Positions 48,201-60,259 of a stretch of DNA of 64,000 nt are shown here, one piece after another. How positions within the stretch are numbered: position 1 is the stretch's first letter; every line of letters begins with the position of its first letter. The stretch comes from Apiospora phragmitis (lineage: Eukaryota; Ascomycota; Sordariomycetes; Amphisphaeriales; Apiosporaceae), in contig JAQQWL010000003.1 in the NCBI GenBank assembly GCA_038363925.1, forward strand, positions 2,046,001-2,110,000, read 5' to 3'. The position numbers and the translations under genes are program-made. The notes below the pieces were generated by a model. The model was not told the DNA's origin and made no database searches. It saw only the letters and a list, made by a program, of their open reading frames with translations.

Positions 48201-51200
48201 GGACATTGGACAGCGGTCTTTGCTCTGGAAAGCATGACGCGCGCCGACTGGAAAGCCGGCTCTTCGTAGTCGGGCACGTCAAAGTCCACACCGGTGAAGC
48301 CCACTTCGCTCAGGACTCGCTTCCACATCTCAAGTGGCGCATTCGGACTCATTTGTCTCTCGGGTTCCTCCCCAAGCCACCATCCGGGGAGAGTGCCGAA
48401 GATCAGCTGGCCTTCCAGGCGATCTGCCGTGGCTTCAATGAGCAGGAGTGTACCGCCTGGCTTGAGCAGCTTTCGGACATGCGTCATGGTGGTGTTGAGG
48501 TCCTTTGTGGCATGTAGACACGATGCCGCGACGATCAGGTCGTAGGCGCCTTCGGTGAAGCCCTGCTCCAACGGATCGACCTCGATGTCCAGCTTCTTGA
48601 AGTCCATCAGAGACGACCAGGCTGCGAACTTGGTCCTGGCTGCTTCGAAGAAGCCGGGGGAGATGTCCGTGAAGGTGTAGTGGCCGAGGATGGATCCACT
48701 ACCGCCGCCCTTGGTGCCGAAACCCTCCAAGACGGTCGTGGTCGCACCACCAGTACCGGCACCAATCTCGAGCACTTTGGCGCCCGGGTTCTTGAGAGCA
48801 TAGAGCTCGGCAATGGTGGAAAGGTGTTTGTAGGAGCGGGTCTTGAGCGCTTCATGGTCCATGTAGAACTGGTTTAGCAAGTTGCCTTCCATCATCAACT
48901 CCAGAGGGGTAATTTCGCCCCGAATGATGGCAGCTAGGTTCCGTCCCACCCGGACCGTGAGCTTTCCAGCTGCGTTCTGGGCGTTGAGCTCGTCTGCGAG
49001 CATGTTCTTGAGACCCTTGCTGGTCCTGGCCCATGACTCGCTGCCGGCTCCGAGCTTTCCGTCGTGGCCGTCTTGCACGACCGTCTTCATCCAATTGTAC
49101 ATGCGCTTGTGATGCCACTCAAACGTCGCGGGGTCCTGGCTCTGCAACTCCGCCATGGCCTCGGAAATGAAGTTCCAGGAGACCCGGCTGAGCTTCCTCT
49201 CGGTGTCGATCTCATGTTGCGCCAAGGGAATGGCCAGAGATGCCCTCAGGTCTGCCGGGACGTTGTGGAGGATATCGAGCTCCCAGCAGCTCTTCGAGCA
49301 AATTCCAGTCTCCTGGGCCGAGTCATCGGTACTTCGGGGAACCGCTTGACCGAAGAAGCCATCCAGCTGCAAGAAGCTGGCGAAAGTCGACTCTTCATCC
49401 TCCACCTCGGGCGTGGCGGCTACAATGGCAATGTTGGATGTGTAGCCACGCTTGTCGGTCTTGACCAGTTCGGAGAAGGCCTGCAACTTGTCTCCGCCAT
49501 TCCTCTTGAAGGATCTTGGCACAATCAAGCTGCGGATAAACCTTGGCAAAACCATGACGTCCTTGTCCATTTCCGCCGGCAGACTGCTGAAGGAGGCCTG
49601 CAGTACGGAGTCGAGCGTCGTCGGATGCAGCACATAGTCGTACACCGTGCTTGCAATCGGGGCTATGGCAAAGTTGGTGATCGCTCGCTGTCCGGCGGCG
49701 TGGCTGTCGGCTAGATTCTGGAACCCTGGCCCATGGTAGATTCCTCTGTCTCGCAGCCCAGAAAACAGAGCCTCGATGTCGACTTTGGTCGCCGAGGCGC
49801 TCTCTTAGGTAGGTGTCCTCCCGAGGCGCTTGGGCTCGGCGAGTCAGCTCTGCCGACCTTGCCTTGGACCTGTCGTCCGTGACGGCCGTGACGAGCCCTT
49901 TACAGTGCTCTATCCAAGAGCCGCCAGAAGTCAGAGAGCAGAGTTTGAACTCGTACCATCCGTCGTGGTCCAGCTGCCTTTGACTACAGCTCTGGAGACT
50001 AAAGTGAGTCTCCACCCCAAAGACAGATTCCGGGATGACCATCGCGTTGGAGATGTCGATATCCCGAAGATTGTAGCCTTTAATAATCGCTTCCGTAGGA
50101 TCAGTGAGGAGCCGTACAGCCTCGATGGCTAAAGCGATGTAGCCAGCGCCTGGGAACACCACGGAGCCGTCGATCTGGTGGTCCTTCAGCCACTCGATCT
50201 CGGATAGACGGATGAAGTTCCGCCAGGTCGGTGTGACGGAATTTCCCCCGTTAATGGGCGTCCCGAGCAGCTCATGGGGCGGGAATTTCTTGTATCGCTG
50301 GTCCCTGCTAAGCCTGGGCTCAACCCAGAAGCGCTTGGTATGGTTCCACGGGTACGAGGGGAGATCGGTGACGGGCTGACCCTCTTCCCCACGAGGCGAA
50401 TTGACCGCCTTCAGGTTGACCGGGTAGCCCCGCGCAATCAGGGCACAGGCGACATCCTGCATGGTCTCCACGGCGTTCTCGGGCCGCTTAAGACATGACA
50501 CGTACGGCAGCTCCGTGTCCCGCGCCTTCAGGATCTGCCGCATGGGGCCTGCCAACGTGCTGTGTGCGCCCACCTCGACAATCATGTCGACGCTCGAAGC
50601 AGTGCTATTGGCTTCTTCAAAACACATCCGGTCAAAGGCCTGGCTGAAGAGGACCGGGTGCGTCATATTCCGGGCCCAGTGCTCCGGGGCCAAGGTGCTC
50701 GGCGACGTGACCCTGTCCCCCGTGACGGGCGACACAAACGTCGCGGCGCCATCGGCCACGTCTTCTTGGGCGGCGGAAGCACGGGCTGGAGCTGCTCGAT
50801 GTAGTCTGGTGCTATGTGCAGCATGTGGTGGGAGTGGTACGCCATGGGCACCTTGAGCTTCCGGGCAAAGACATCGTCCTTCTGCAGGCGCACGGCCACC
50901 TCGTCGAGCGCGGCCACGTCGCCCGAGAGGGTGATGCTGCTCGGGCTGTTGACGCAGGCGACGACGACCGTCCCTCCGGGGGTGTCGCTGATGTACTTTT
51001 CGACATCGTCGGGTCCGATGGCGGCGACGAGCATGCCTCCGGCAAGGGAATGCAGCTTCTGGTGCTTCAGGGCCAGCTCGCCGCGGAAGTAGGCAACGCC
51101 CAGGGATTCCTTGAACGAGAGTACGTTGGTGGCATATGCAGCGGCGATCTCACCACTGGAGTGGCTGGTCACGGCTGTCGGGAAGATGTCCCAGGATGCC

Positions 51201-53531
51201 AGTAAGTTGACCAGGCAGAGCTGCACCGCGACGCTGACAGGTTGGCTGAGATTGATGTCGGCCACACGCGTGGTAGAATCGTCGCGCATGAGCTCGTCTT
51301 CGAAGAAAGATTAGCTTCACATCCAAACAAAAAGCCAGAAATGGATTCAATCGTACCTATCAGAGACCATGAAGCTCCATACTCTCTGAGGGCCTTGTCG
51401 GCCTCTCGGATGCTTTGGCCAAAGACCGGGTAGGCATCGATGAGCTCTCGTCCCATGGCGTGCCACTGCGCCCCTTGGCCGTTGAAGACAAAGGCGACGC
51501 GGGGGCGCTTGGAAGTACTCGACGGCTTGACGAGCGGGTCTCGTAGCCGGTTCGCCAGCTCGTCAATAGTCTGGGCTCGAACAGCAGTGACCCAAGAATG
51601 CACCGATCGTCGGTTTGCCAGGGTGTAGGCAAGGTCACCGACGGACGGCTTGGCGATTTCTACGTGGGTGGCGAATATGTCCATCATGGTTTGGCAGGCG
51701 ACGGAATCCTTGGCGCTCAGGAGGAAGACGTGCGAACGACTGGCATCGACCTCGTGTCCGTTATCGTGATGCGCTCCGTTGCTGGAGCCGTTGGAGACTC
51801 CGTTGCCATTGGCTTCGCCGTTGTGGACCCCACTGTGGCCATTGCTTAGTCCGTTGGAACCGTTCTGAAGGACAGTCGGGGGTGGATATGGTTCCAGGAT
51901 CAAGTGGCCATTAGTGCCTCCGTATCCAAAGTTGTTGATGGACGCACGCAGCAGCTTGTCTTGCGGCCAGGGGGCCGGTGCGGTTGGGACGCGCAAGTGC
52001 CATCCCTGCAAGTCGATCTCCGGATTCGCCTTCTCGAAGTTCAGGTTCGGCGGGATCGTGCGGTTCTTCAGGGCGAACGTCGTCTTGATGATGGCGGCCA
52101 AGCCGCTCACGGGCTCCGTGTGGCCGACGTTGGTCTTGACCGAGCCGACGACGACGGGGTCGTGCGCCGCGCGGGACCGGCCGAACGTCCGGGCGATGGC
52201 GTCGGCTTCGATGGGGTCGCCCGCGGCAGTGCCCGTCATGTGGGCTTCCACGTAGCCCGTGTCTTGGAGGTCGTAGCCCGCGCGCGCGTAGCATTCCCGG
52301 ATGAGCTTGACCTGGGCGTCGGCCGAGGGCGAGGTGATGGTGGTGGTCTTGCCGTCCTGGTTGAGCCCGGTGTCCTTGATGACGGCGTGCACTCTGTTGC
52401 CGGCCTTGAGGGCGGCGTCGAGGGGTTGGAGTATGAGCGCCGCGACACCCTCGCCACGGCCGTAACCGTGAGCGCGTTCATCCCAGGCGAAACATTTACC
52501 TTCTGCGCCGATAGCACTGGGATAATTAATGAGTGAACATCAGCTTCATCGGGTCCGACTTTCACAGTGGGGCGAGAAACGGATATAGGGGAGGGATACT
52601 CACCCGATGGTGGATGCCGAGATAAAGGCGTCTTGAGTCAGGAGGGCACTAGCTGCACCAACAACCGAGATATCACTCTCTCCCGTGCGGATGCTTTGAC
52701 AACCTTGGTGAACCACCACCATGCCCGCACTGCAACCAGTGTCGATAGACATGCTGGGGCCTTGCAGGTCGAAGAAATGAGAGATGCGATTGGCAATCAT
52801 GGCAGTGCCGGTGCCTGCAAGGAAAGCATGAGGAAGGACCTCGGCGTCCTTGGTTTGGATTTCATGGTAATCTTTGTTGAATGTGCCGGCGTACACCGAT
52901 GTGTTAGTGCCGGCAAGCTTCTTGATTGGGATGCCAGCTATGTTTCAGGTTAGCTGGTGCACGGGACAAAAGCTAGTTGGATGCAGAGAGCTAGAGACTT
53001 GCCATCTTCGGTAGCTTCGTAGACAGTCTCGAGCAGAAGCCTAGCCTGAGGATCCAGTCCCTGAACAGTGAGGGTTAGCTGCGAAGGCCCCGGAAGAGTC
53101 TTTCTTGAGCCGAGGTTGGAGAGACTTACACTGGCAACGTCGGCGGCAAGATTGAAGAAAGCAGCATCGAACAAGGATATATCCTCGCCCATGAAATATC
53201 CACCTTCCACATGACTCTGTAGTTGGGTTAGTTCAGCAGCACCATGATGATTTGGAGACTAGGACGCCAGGTCACATACCCTTCCAGCTCGCGAGTAGTC
53301 TTTGTGATACAACGACTTGTTGTCAAAACGTGACTCTGGGATGGGCTGCCATCCATCTTTGCCGGAAACACACAACTCCCACAGTTGAGATGGGGAGGTC
53401 ACGTTGCCGGGAAAACGGCAGGCCATGCCAACAATGGCGATAGGGGTTGCATTATTGCCGGTCCGGCCGCCAGCCCCGTTGGGGACGTTGTCCCTATGAG
53501 TACCATTCGTGCCATTAGTAGGTAACGACAT
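45257..53531 (-). CDS. highly reducing polyketide synthase (KS-AT-DH-cMT-ER-KR-ACP), with frame breaks
   Basis: Iterative type I PKS building a reduced, C-methylated chain. KS (about 53470-51910): D-T-G-C-S with the catalytic Cys, E-A-H-M-T-G-T and N-V-G-H. AT: F-N-G-Q-G-A-Q and S-H-S-S-G-E. DH: D-H-Q-I-D-G near 50180. c[10 protein letters not shown] near 48760. ER about 47440-46510. [10 protein letters not shown] near 46365 and N-Y-A-A-G-N near 45930. ACP: G-V-D-S-L near 45390. No thioesterase, condensation or reductase domain follows. Introns: 53217-53280, 53061-53129, 52938-53002 (GC-AG), 52517-52604, 51298-51356, about 47461-47559 and 46423-46503. The frame changes, without a usable intron, at about 50765 (end of AT), 49808 (DH), 47312 (ER) and 46185 (KR); the join into the ER also fails to keep phase. 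All catalytic motifs are present, so the breaks could be sequence errors. Confidence 0.92.
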
Positions 53532-54197
53532 CTCTACCAGCTGATCGCTAATCAAGAGCGAGACAGAAAGGGGTCTTGGGGTTGGTGTATCTGCTGTTGT
53601 ATGAAGCCTACGTTATCAGCCGTGTTGTCACCAGAACCTCACTGCACTCAGATGGACTCCCTATGATATAGTTCTATAATTCCAAGATACGCATACGTCA
53701 TATATCGCCGAATAACGTCTGATTCGACGTGATTGGCTACGTCCTGTCCTCTTACCACGAGCTGCTTCGGAGCTTTCCTGATGGAGTCAGTCCCCAATCT
53801 GACCCGACCCTTCTATGCGAAGCATCAAAGTGGGCATTTGGCCGAGAACGATCATCGTTTTGTATGATTGTACTCTATCTCTTCCGAATTGAGCATTTGC
53901 CTCATGCAACATGTTGAATTCACCCAGGAAAGGGAATTTCCAAAAGTGACAGACAAAACAGTCGTTGAAGTATGGTGTCAGCGGGATTTGACCGCATTTG
54001 ATCCAAACTGCCACAATTGTAATGTTGGGACTCTCAAGACTCTAGAGAAACACCTTGACGGGTGGGCAAAAGTCTATAAATATGTACCTACGTCATCTAC
54101 TCTATTCAGCAACTAAAAACAGTTGAACCATCCATCTAATACCAACACGTAACTCCTCTCGTTTTCCATTACAGGAGTCCTCCATCCAGTGGAATCC
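53532..54197. other. PKS upstream region
   Basis: 666 bp between the PKS start and the ABC gene's 3' end, both on the minus strand, so it contains the PKS promoter and the ABC terminator. Two small overlapping frames (53729-53917 and 53868-54116) look spurious. No TCG-N5-CGA palindrome was noticed. Confidence 0.5.
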
Positions 54198-57100
54198 TCA
54201 TGATCCACTCACGTTCTGCAAGTTGGCAAGCTCGAAGTACGTCCCCTTCTTCTGGAACAGTTCATCGTGCGTGCCAGACTCAATGATTCGGCCCTGGTTG
54301 AAGACATAGATCGCATCTGCCTTCTTTACCGTACTGAGACGGTGTGCAACAGAGATCGTGGTACGTCCCTGCGCCGCAGCATCTAATGCAGCTTGCACAA
54401 CCTTCTCGGATTCAGAATCCAGAGCTGAAGTGGCCTCGTCCAATAAGAGGATCTTCGGTCGACGGAGTAATGCTCGGGCAATTGCAACCCGCTGTTTCTG
54501 ACCGCCCGAGAGCATACACACCTTTGCTGCCAACAAGGGTGTCCAGGCCACTTGGTAGACTGGCGATGAAGTCGTAGATATTTGCGTCTTTACAGCATCG
54601 CACAATCTCCCCTTCTGGAATGTTGTCTGTATCGCTACCAAGCATAATGTTTTCGCGGATGGTGCCTTGGTAAAGAGTTGGCTCCTGGCTGACAAGAGCC
54701 AAATGGGAGCGGTATTCGTTCACGTTCAAGGACGAGATTTCCGTACCGTCGATTAGAATTGCGCCTGCAAGTGGATCGTAGAACCTTTCCAGCAAGGCAA
54801 TCGTTGTCGACTTACCACATCCACTGGCCCCAACCAAGGCGATATACTGTCCTGGTTTGATTTGCAGGTTGAGCCCTCGAAGAACTGGTTGATCCGGCCT
54901 TGTTGGATATCTGAAATGCACATCCCTGAATTCGATATGGCCCTCTATAGTACGGACCTTTCGGCCATCCTGGCTCCAGGTATCGATTTCGGGCTTCCTG
55001 TCGAAAAGAGCTTTAAGTGTAGCAGCAGCATGTCTAGCCTTCGCCAGGTCCGGTGCATGGGCGAAAACAGTTCCCGCCGACTCTGCCCCGAAGATTATTG
55101 TCGCAAAGCACAGAAAGAATTGGAACCTATTGTGAGTCAGCCGGGGCAGATTTCGAGGTTTCTTATATAGTTATCTTGTTTACTCACATGCTGTACTCGT
55201 GGCTGGCAAACAAGCCACCTCCATACCAAAACCCGAGCGCCATGGCAAGAAATTGGCAAGACTTGGATGCAGCGTAAAGTAGAGATGTCTTGAGGATTGA
55301 CACAACCAATTGGCGGCTTTGCCCGGTGAGTTGTTCATGGTAGTGATACCAGACTTTATCCTCGCGAGTCAACGACGCGACGGTTCGTATCGCCGAGGTC
55401 GCCTCACAAGCATAGCTTGCAGACTCTGTATGGGCCTTCTTCTTCTCCTTCTGGAACTTGACAAGCATTTCCAGATGGAATAATCCGCAAGCGAGAAGGA
55501 GGGGAACAGTGGAGATATACACCAGGCTCAGTTTCCAGCCTACGGCCAGACCAATGGCGAAGGACGCAACCAATGTTACGACGAGCAAGAGCAGTGTCAT
55601 GAGAGTAGTCCCGGCCAGCCCAGCCAGATTGGTAGTCTCGGTAGAGAGAATTGACGTAAGTGAGCCCGAAGAGTGATTATCGAAGTAGGCAATATCCTGC
55701 CGTAGAATATATCTGAATGCCTGGTCGCGAACCCGGTGGGTGAGACGCTCTGCGCAATACGCAAGCGCAATACCCTGAGCGATGAATGCAAATAGCGTCA
55801 CGAAAGCCAGCATCAGATACATCAGAGACCAAAAGTTGACTTGGCGTCGTATCTCATCATGCTCTGAAAGAGGAAGCGAAAGGGCTGTGATGGACTTCGC
55901 GAGAAAGACAGCCTGTGTTGGGTTGCCTCCACCGGTGACAATGGAGAGCAAAAGTCCAAAGGCCATGACCTTCCATTCCTTCTTGTTCAAGCCGGCAATG
56001 AACCTCGTCAACGTGTACAAGGTATAGTTATCACCGCTGTCTTCCTGTCGCTTCTCATTTGTCATTCTCGAAGCGGCCAGATTTGTATGTACCTCTTTAG
56101 GCTGGATATCAAGGAATTGTTCCCCAGATCCTTCTTTGCCTGAGTAATTGCCCTTTTCCCCAAAATTGGAACCCGGGACGTTCTCCTCGGTCGACAGCAT
56201 GGGATCATCGTCTTGGTCCTGAGACACTTGCTCCTTTGCGATTCGCTGCGTCTCAACCATGTTGTAGTAAGCCCCTTTCTTCTCGAACAGCTTATCCTGG
56301 TTACCCTGCTCAATTATACGCCCTTCAGACATGACTACGATATTGTCGGCATTCTTCACGGTAGAAAGTCGGTGAGCGACAACCACAGTGGTTCGTCCGC
56401 GAGACGCTTTGTCGAGTGCATTTTGAACCACTTCCTCACTCTTCGTGTCCAGTGCGGAAGTCGCTTCATCGAGGAGCAAGATTTTGGGATCGCTAACAAC
56501 AGCCCTTGCCATGGCAAGACGTTGCTTTTGACCTCCAGAGAGGAGAAACCCGCGTTCCCCAATGTTCGTTTCGTAGCCTTCAGGAAGGGCAGTGATAAAG
56601 TTGTGGGCCTAAAAGAGCGAAGTTAAATCATTATGATACCAGGAGAGTTTACAAAGGTGTGTATCTGTAGAAATATTGCATCCCACCAACGGCACTTACG
56701 TTCGCCATATTGGCAGCATGTTCTACCAGGTCACGAATGGCCTCTTCAGAGCCCTGTTCGTGTGTTGTACCAATAAGACCGTGTTTGATGTTGTTGTATA
56801 TGGAAGTGGCGAAAAGGACAGGCTCCCGGCTCACAGGGATAAGCTAAAGCACCCCCTCACGGGCCACCCCCTCACGGGCCACTTTACTGAGCTACCGTTA
56901 CCCCTGTAATCAAAGCCATTTCTACGGCTAGAATTGACGTAAATACATTATTTTTCGTTATTTTTAATAATAATATAGTCCTCCACCTCTGTGCCATCAT
57001 CTTTTATAGCGTTGCGAAGCCTTTTTAGTATTTCGATATTATTAGCTTCGTCCTCGTATATAACCCTATTTTTTAACTTTCGCTTAGCCCGGCGTATATT

Positions 57101-60100
57101 AATTATACGAATAAATTATTATCTTAGTACGATTTTTACTTTTTAACGTATTCTCGTAGTTTTTTTATCGAGTTTCGTTTAAAAATAATTAACTTAAGTT
57201 TCGAAATACGCGATTTTATTAATGTTTTAATTTAAAGCTTTATTAGCTTTTTTAATAAAGAGCTGTTAAGAAAGTATTTTAAAAATAAGGTTTATAGTAA
57301 TTAATTTTTAATTATTATTCCGTAATTTTTAATTATTAAAGGGTATTTTAATAAGTGTTAAAACTAATTCGGCGAGGAAATTAAGTATTAATTCTTTTTT
57401 AATTATTTTTAATAGTTTTAAACGTACCCGAGTAACTTTTATATTTTTTAAAATAACGTATTTTAACGATAACGGCTTCGAATAATTCCGTAAATAAATT
57501 TTAGCCGTTTTTTAAACGTTATTAATTATAAAAAGAGTTAATACATTAATTTTAACCTAGCGGTATATTTTTAATATATTTATTCTCGTAGGTTTTAATT
57601 TAAAGACCGTATTTAAATACTTTTTTAATATAATTCTTAACTTTTTCTTTAATAAATTAAAGACTTTTATATTTAAAACTTATATTATATAATTATAATA
57701 TAACTTATAAAAAATTAATCATATTTTATATAAAAAATAAAGCTATAAAAAGTTATTATTCGTATACGATTTATAATTATTATAAATTAAGACAACTTAT
57801 TTATTATTATAGCGAGACCGTATATAAGGGATAAAAATGTTTTAAATTTAATCTAAGGATATAATATTACTGGTCCACCCTTTAAGCGACGCTCTAAACC
57901 GTTAGTTATCCTAAAGATAGCCGTCTTAGTCTAGAAACTACTAGCTTTAGACGTCGGCCCCTTTAAAAATAACTAGCGGCGGGAGGGGTACCTTATTATA
58001 GCTTATATACTCTAGGGTAGTAATCTATTCCCTTTTTTTAATATTTTCTTTAAAAGCTATATAATTAATAGTTTCGGTAATTACTTAATAGTTACCGCTA
58101 ACGCTTTAATTAATACTTATTTCGTTAATATTATAAAAGCGTTTAAAAGAGATATTAATTAATTTTAAAGTATTAATTTTATTAAAAAAGATATTAATAT
58201 TTATTACTATAGTTGTATTAACTCGGCTATAATTAATTATTTTCGATTTTACGGTTTTAATAGACTTATTTTTAGTTAAAAAACGAGTATATTATCGTTA
58301 TTTTAAAATATAAGAAGCTTTAAAAGCGTTTAATATTTATTAAGCTATAAATTTAAACTTAATTAATATTAATATAAATCTTAACTTAGCTTAATTAATA
58401 GCTTAATATATTAACTCGTTTTTTAAAAATAATAATAAAACTTATTAATCTTTATTAAACTTATTTCTAATAAGTATACTAATAAAACGACGTTAAATAT
58501 ATAATCGAGGGGTTAATTATTTATTAGCGAATTCGTAAATAACTACTTTAAGCTTTACGTTATACACGATAGCTTATACACGCTTTTAAATATTAAATAA
58601 AGATATTATTATAAAGAATAAAAATAGGCGAAAAGAATAAGGGTAATAATAACTCTAAAAAATAAAAAGTAATGATTAAATTAAAGAGTTTTCTAGTTAG
58701 GATACACGGTGAAAAGACGCGTTCGTGAGGTAAAACGCGGTGGCCCGTAACGGGGTAGCCCGTGAGGGGGTGCTTTAGCTTATCTGTTGTCGTAACCAGG
58801 ATAAATTCAGATCTTTGACATCGTGATTATCGAAGTAAACGCTTCCGCCGACTGGACCGTAGAAACGTTCAATCAGACCGACAATGGTGCTCTTTCCGGA
58901 GCCCGAAGCCCCGACAAGCGCAGTAGACTTTCCAGCGGGTAACAGAAGGTTGACATCCTCCATCACCACGACCTTGGGTCGGGAGGGATATATGTGTCTG
59001 ATGTTCTTGAGCTCCACATTGCCTTGAACTGTGTCCAGTTTCGTGCCCTCGGGTGTTGCAGGGTCGAGGGGAGAGATACGGTCAATTACTGCGTAGATCT
59101 TGTTCGCGGCAGCGACAGCGGAAGTGACGGCTTCAATGTTTGGTGCAATGTTCCCTAGAGCAAAAGCACCCATCATAATGGCCATCTGAATGGTAAGGAT
59201 CTGCGACACGCCGACCGACCCATCCACGAGAAAGCGAGATCCCATCCAAAAAGCGAGCCCAAAGTTGAGATAGTTGAAACTAGCAGACGAGGTCAGAAAC
59301 GAAACTTCGTTTGACGTTGGCTGAGGGGCTGGCTCGCAAAATGCACGACAATCCGCCGTGTGCTGTACTTACAGATACATGAACCCAATCATAGAACCTG
59401 TGGTAGACTTGAGTTTGAAACCCGCCTTCTCTGCCTTGATGAGATACGCATCGTATTTCCGTGCCAACTTTTCTTGGGTATGGAACGCGGTGGAATTTCG
59501 AATAGAGCTGATGACCTCTTCTGCGACAGTCCCGCCTTCGGCAAAATGCGCAATGTACGTTTTGGCAAGCTTGCCAATGAACGCGCCCAGCACACCCATG
59601 GTGAGGAGGATGGCTACCACGGTCGAAGACAGGATCAGGGTGAGCTTCCAATATCGAATGAAGCCGATGACGAACGCGCTCACAAAGGTGGAAATCGCTG
59701 TCAAGGTTATCCCAACCTTTTCGGAAATGCCTTCTTGAACCATATTGGTGTCTGCCGTGATGCGTGTGGTGATCTCGCCGGCGCCGAGTTGGTCGAAGAA
59801 AGCAATGTTCTGCCGGACAATAGCGGCCAAGAACTGCTCTCTGATCTTGGAGGAGATGTGTTCTCCTGCGTACAAAAAGCCGACGGTGGCTATATATGCC
59901 GTGAGGAATTCGCCAATGGCAAGGTAAACAAAGTACAGAGAGAACCTGGCGAGCTCGTCCTTGAAGTCACTCGAAGACATGGTGCCTAGGGCCAGCCCCT
60001 GGAAGGAACCTGCCAGACCTCCAAACAGTACTGTCATGAGGGGCGTCAGTGCGCCAGCTATAATGGCTGAGAGGCTGGCAACGGTCAGGATGGTCTTGTC

Positions 60101-60259
60101 CTTCCTTGTGGCATATCGATAGAGAGTCAGGTAATTGACCTTTACGGCGGGTAGGTCAAGCTGTCTCTTCAGAACTCCTTTCTCGCGGTCGGGCAGATGC
60201 TTGAAGGGATCTTCACCCTCTGCGGGTGTCGATTCTTGGGATTGGCGAGTGGTCTCCAT
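54198..60259 (-). pseudogene. B-type full ABC transporter (multidrug type), disrupted by a transposon
   Basis: TMD-NBD-TMD-NBD exporter of the P-glycoprotein type, the likely efflux pump of the cluster. Minus-strand parts: 60259-59373 (first TMD); 59279-58783 (end of TMD and Walker A G-A-S-G-S-G-K-S near 58895); [transposon 56842-58780]; 56839-56700; 56608-55188 (signature L-S-G-G-Q near 56535, Walker B with D-E-A-T-S-A-L-D, linker, second TMD); 55126-54198 (second NBD: Walker A G-A-S-G-C-G-K-S near 54815, L-S-G-G-Q near 54510). Introns 59280-59372, 56609-56699 and 55127-55187 are canonical and keep phase. Transcription must cross the element, which falls between Walker A and the signature motif of NBD1, so no intact pump is expected. 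Besides this, the frame is off by one just after the insertion (about 56830) and again at about 54521 before the second signature motif. Confidence 0.9.
56842..58780. mobile_element. 1.94-kb TIR element with TA duplication inside the ABC gene
   Basis: 1939 bp flanked by TA (56840-56841 and 58781-58782). The ends AGCTAAAGCACCCCCTCACG and its inverse form about 42-bp inverted repeats with roughly three mismatches; the left one contains CCCCCTCACGGGCCAC twice in tandem. TA target, length and TIR length fit the Fot1/pogo group. The interior from about 56930 to 58690 is RIP-mutated without open frames, and I found no clear DDE motif, so the family call rests on the ends. Its TIR differs from the elements at 713, 36863 and 34150. 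Confidence 0.88.

Noticed and set aside
51130..51160. AT motif S-H-S-S-G-E instead of G-H-S-x-G-E
   Set aside because: The Ser variant occurs in many HR-PKSs and the catalytic Ser is present.
52240..52270. KS motif E-A-H-M-T-G-T instead of E-A-H-G-T-G-T
   Set aside because: The Met form is common in fungal highly reducing PKSs, so it is not a sign of inactivity.
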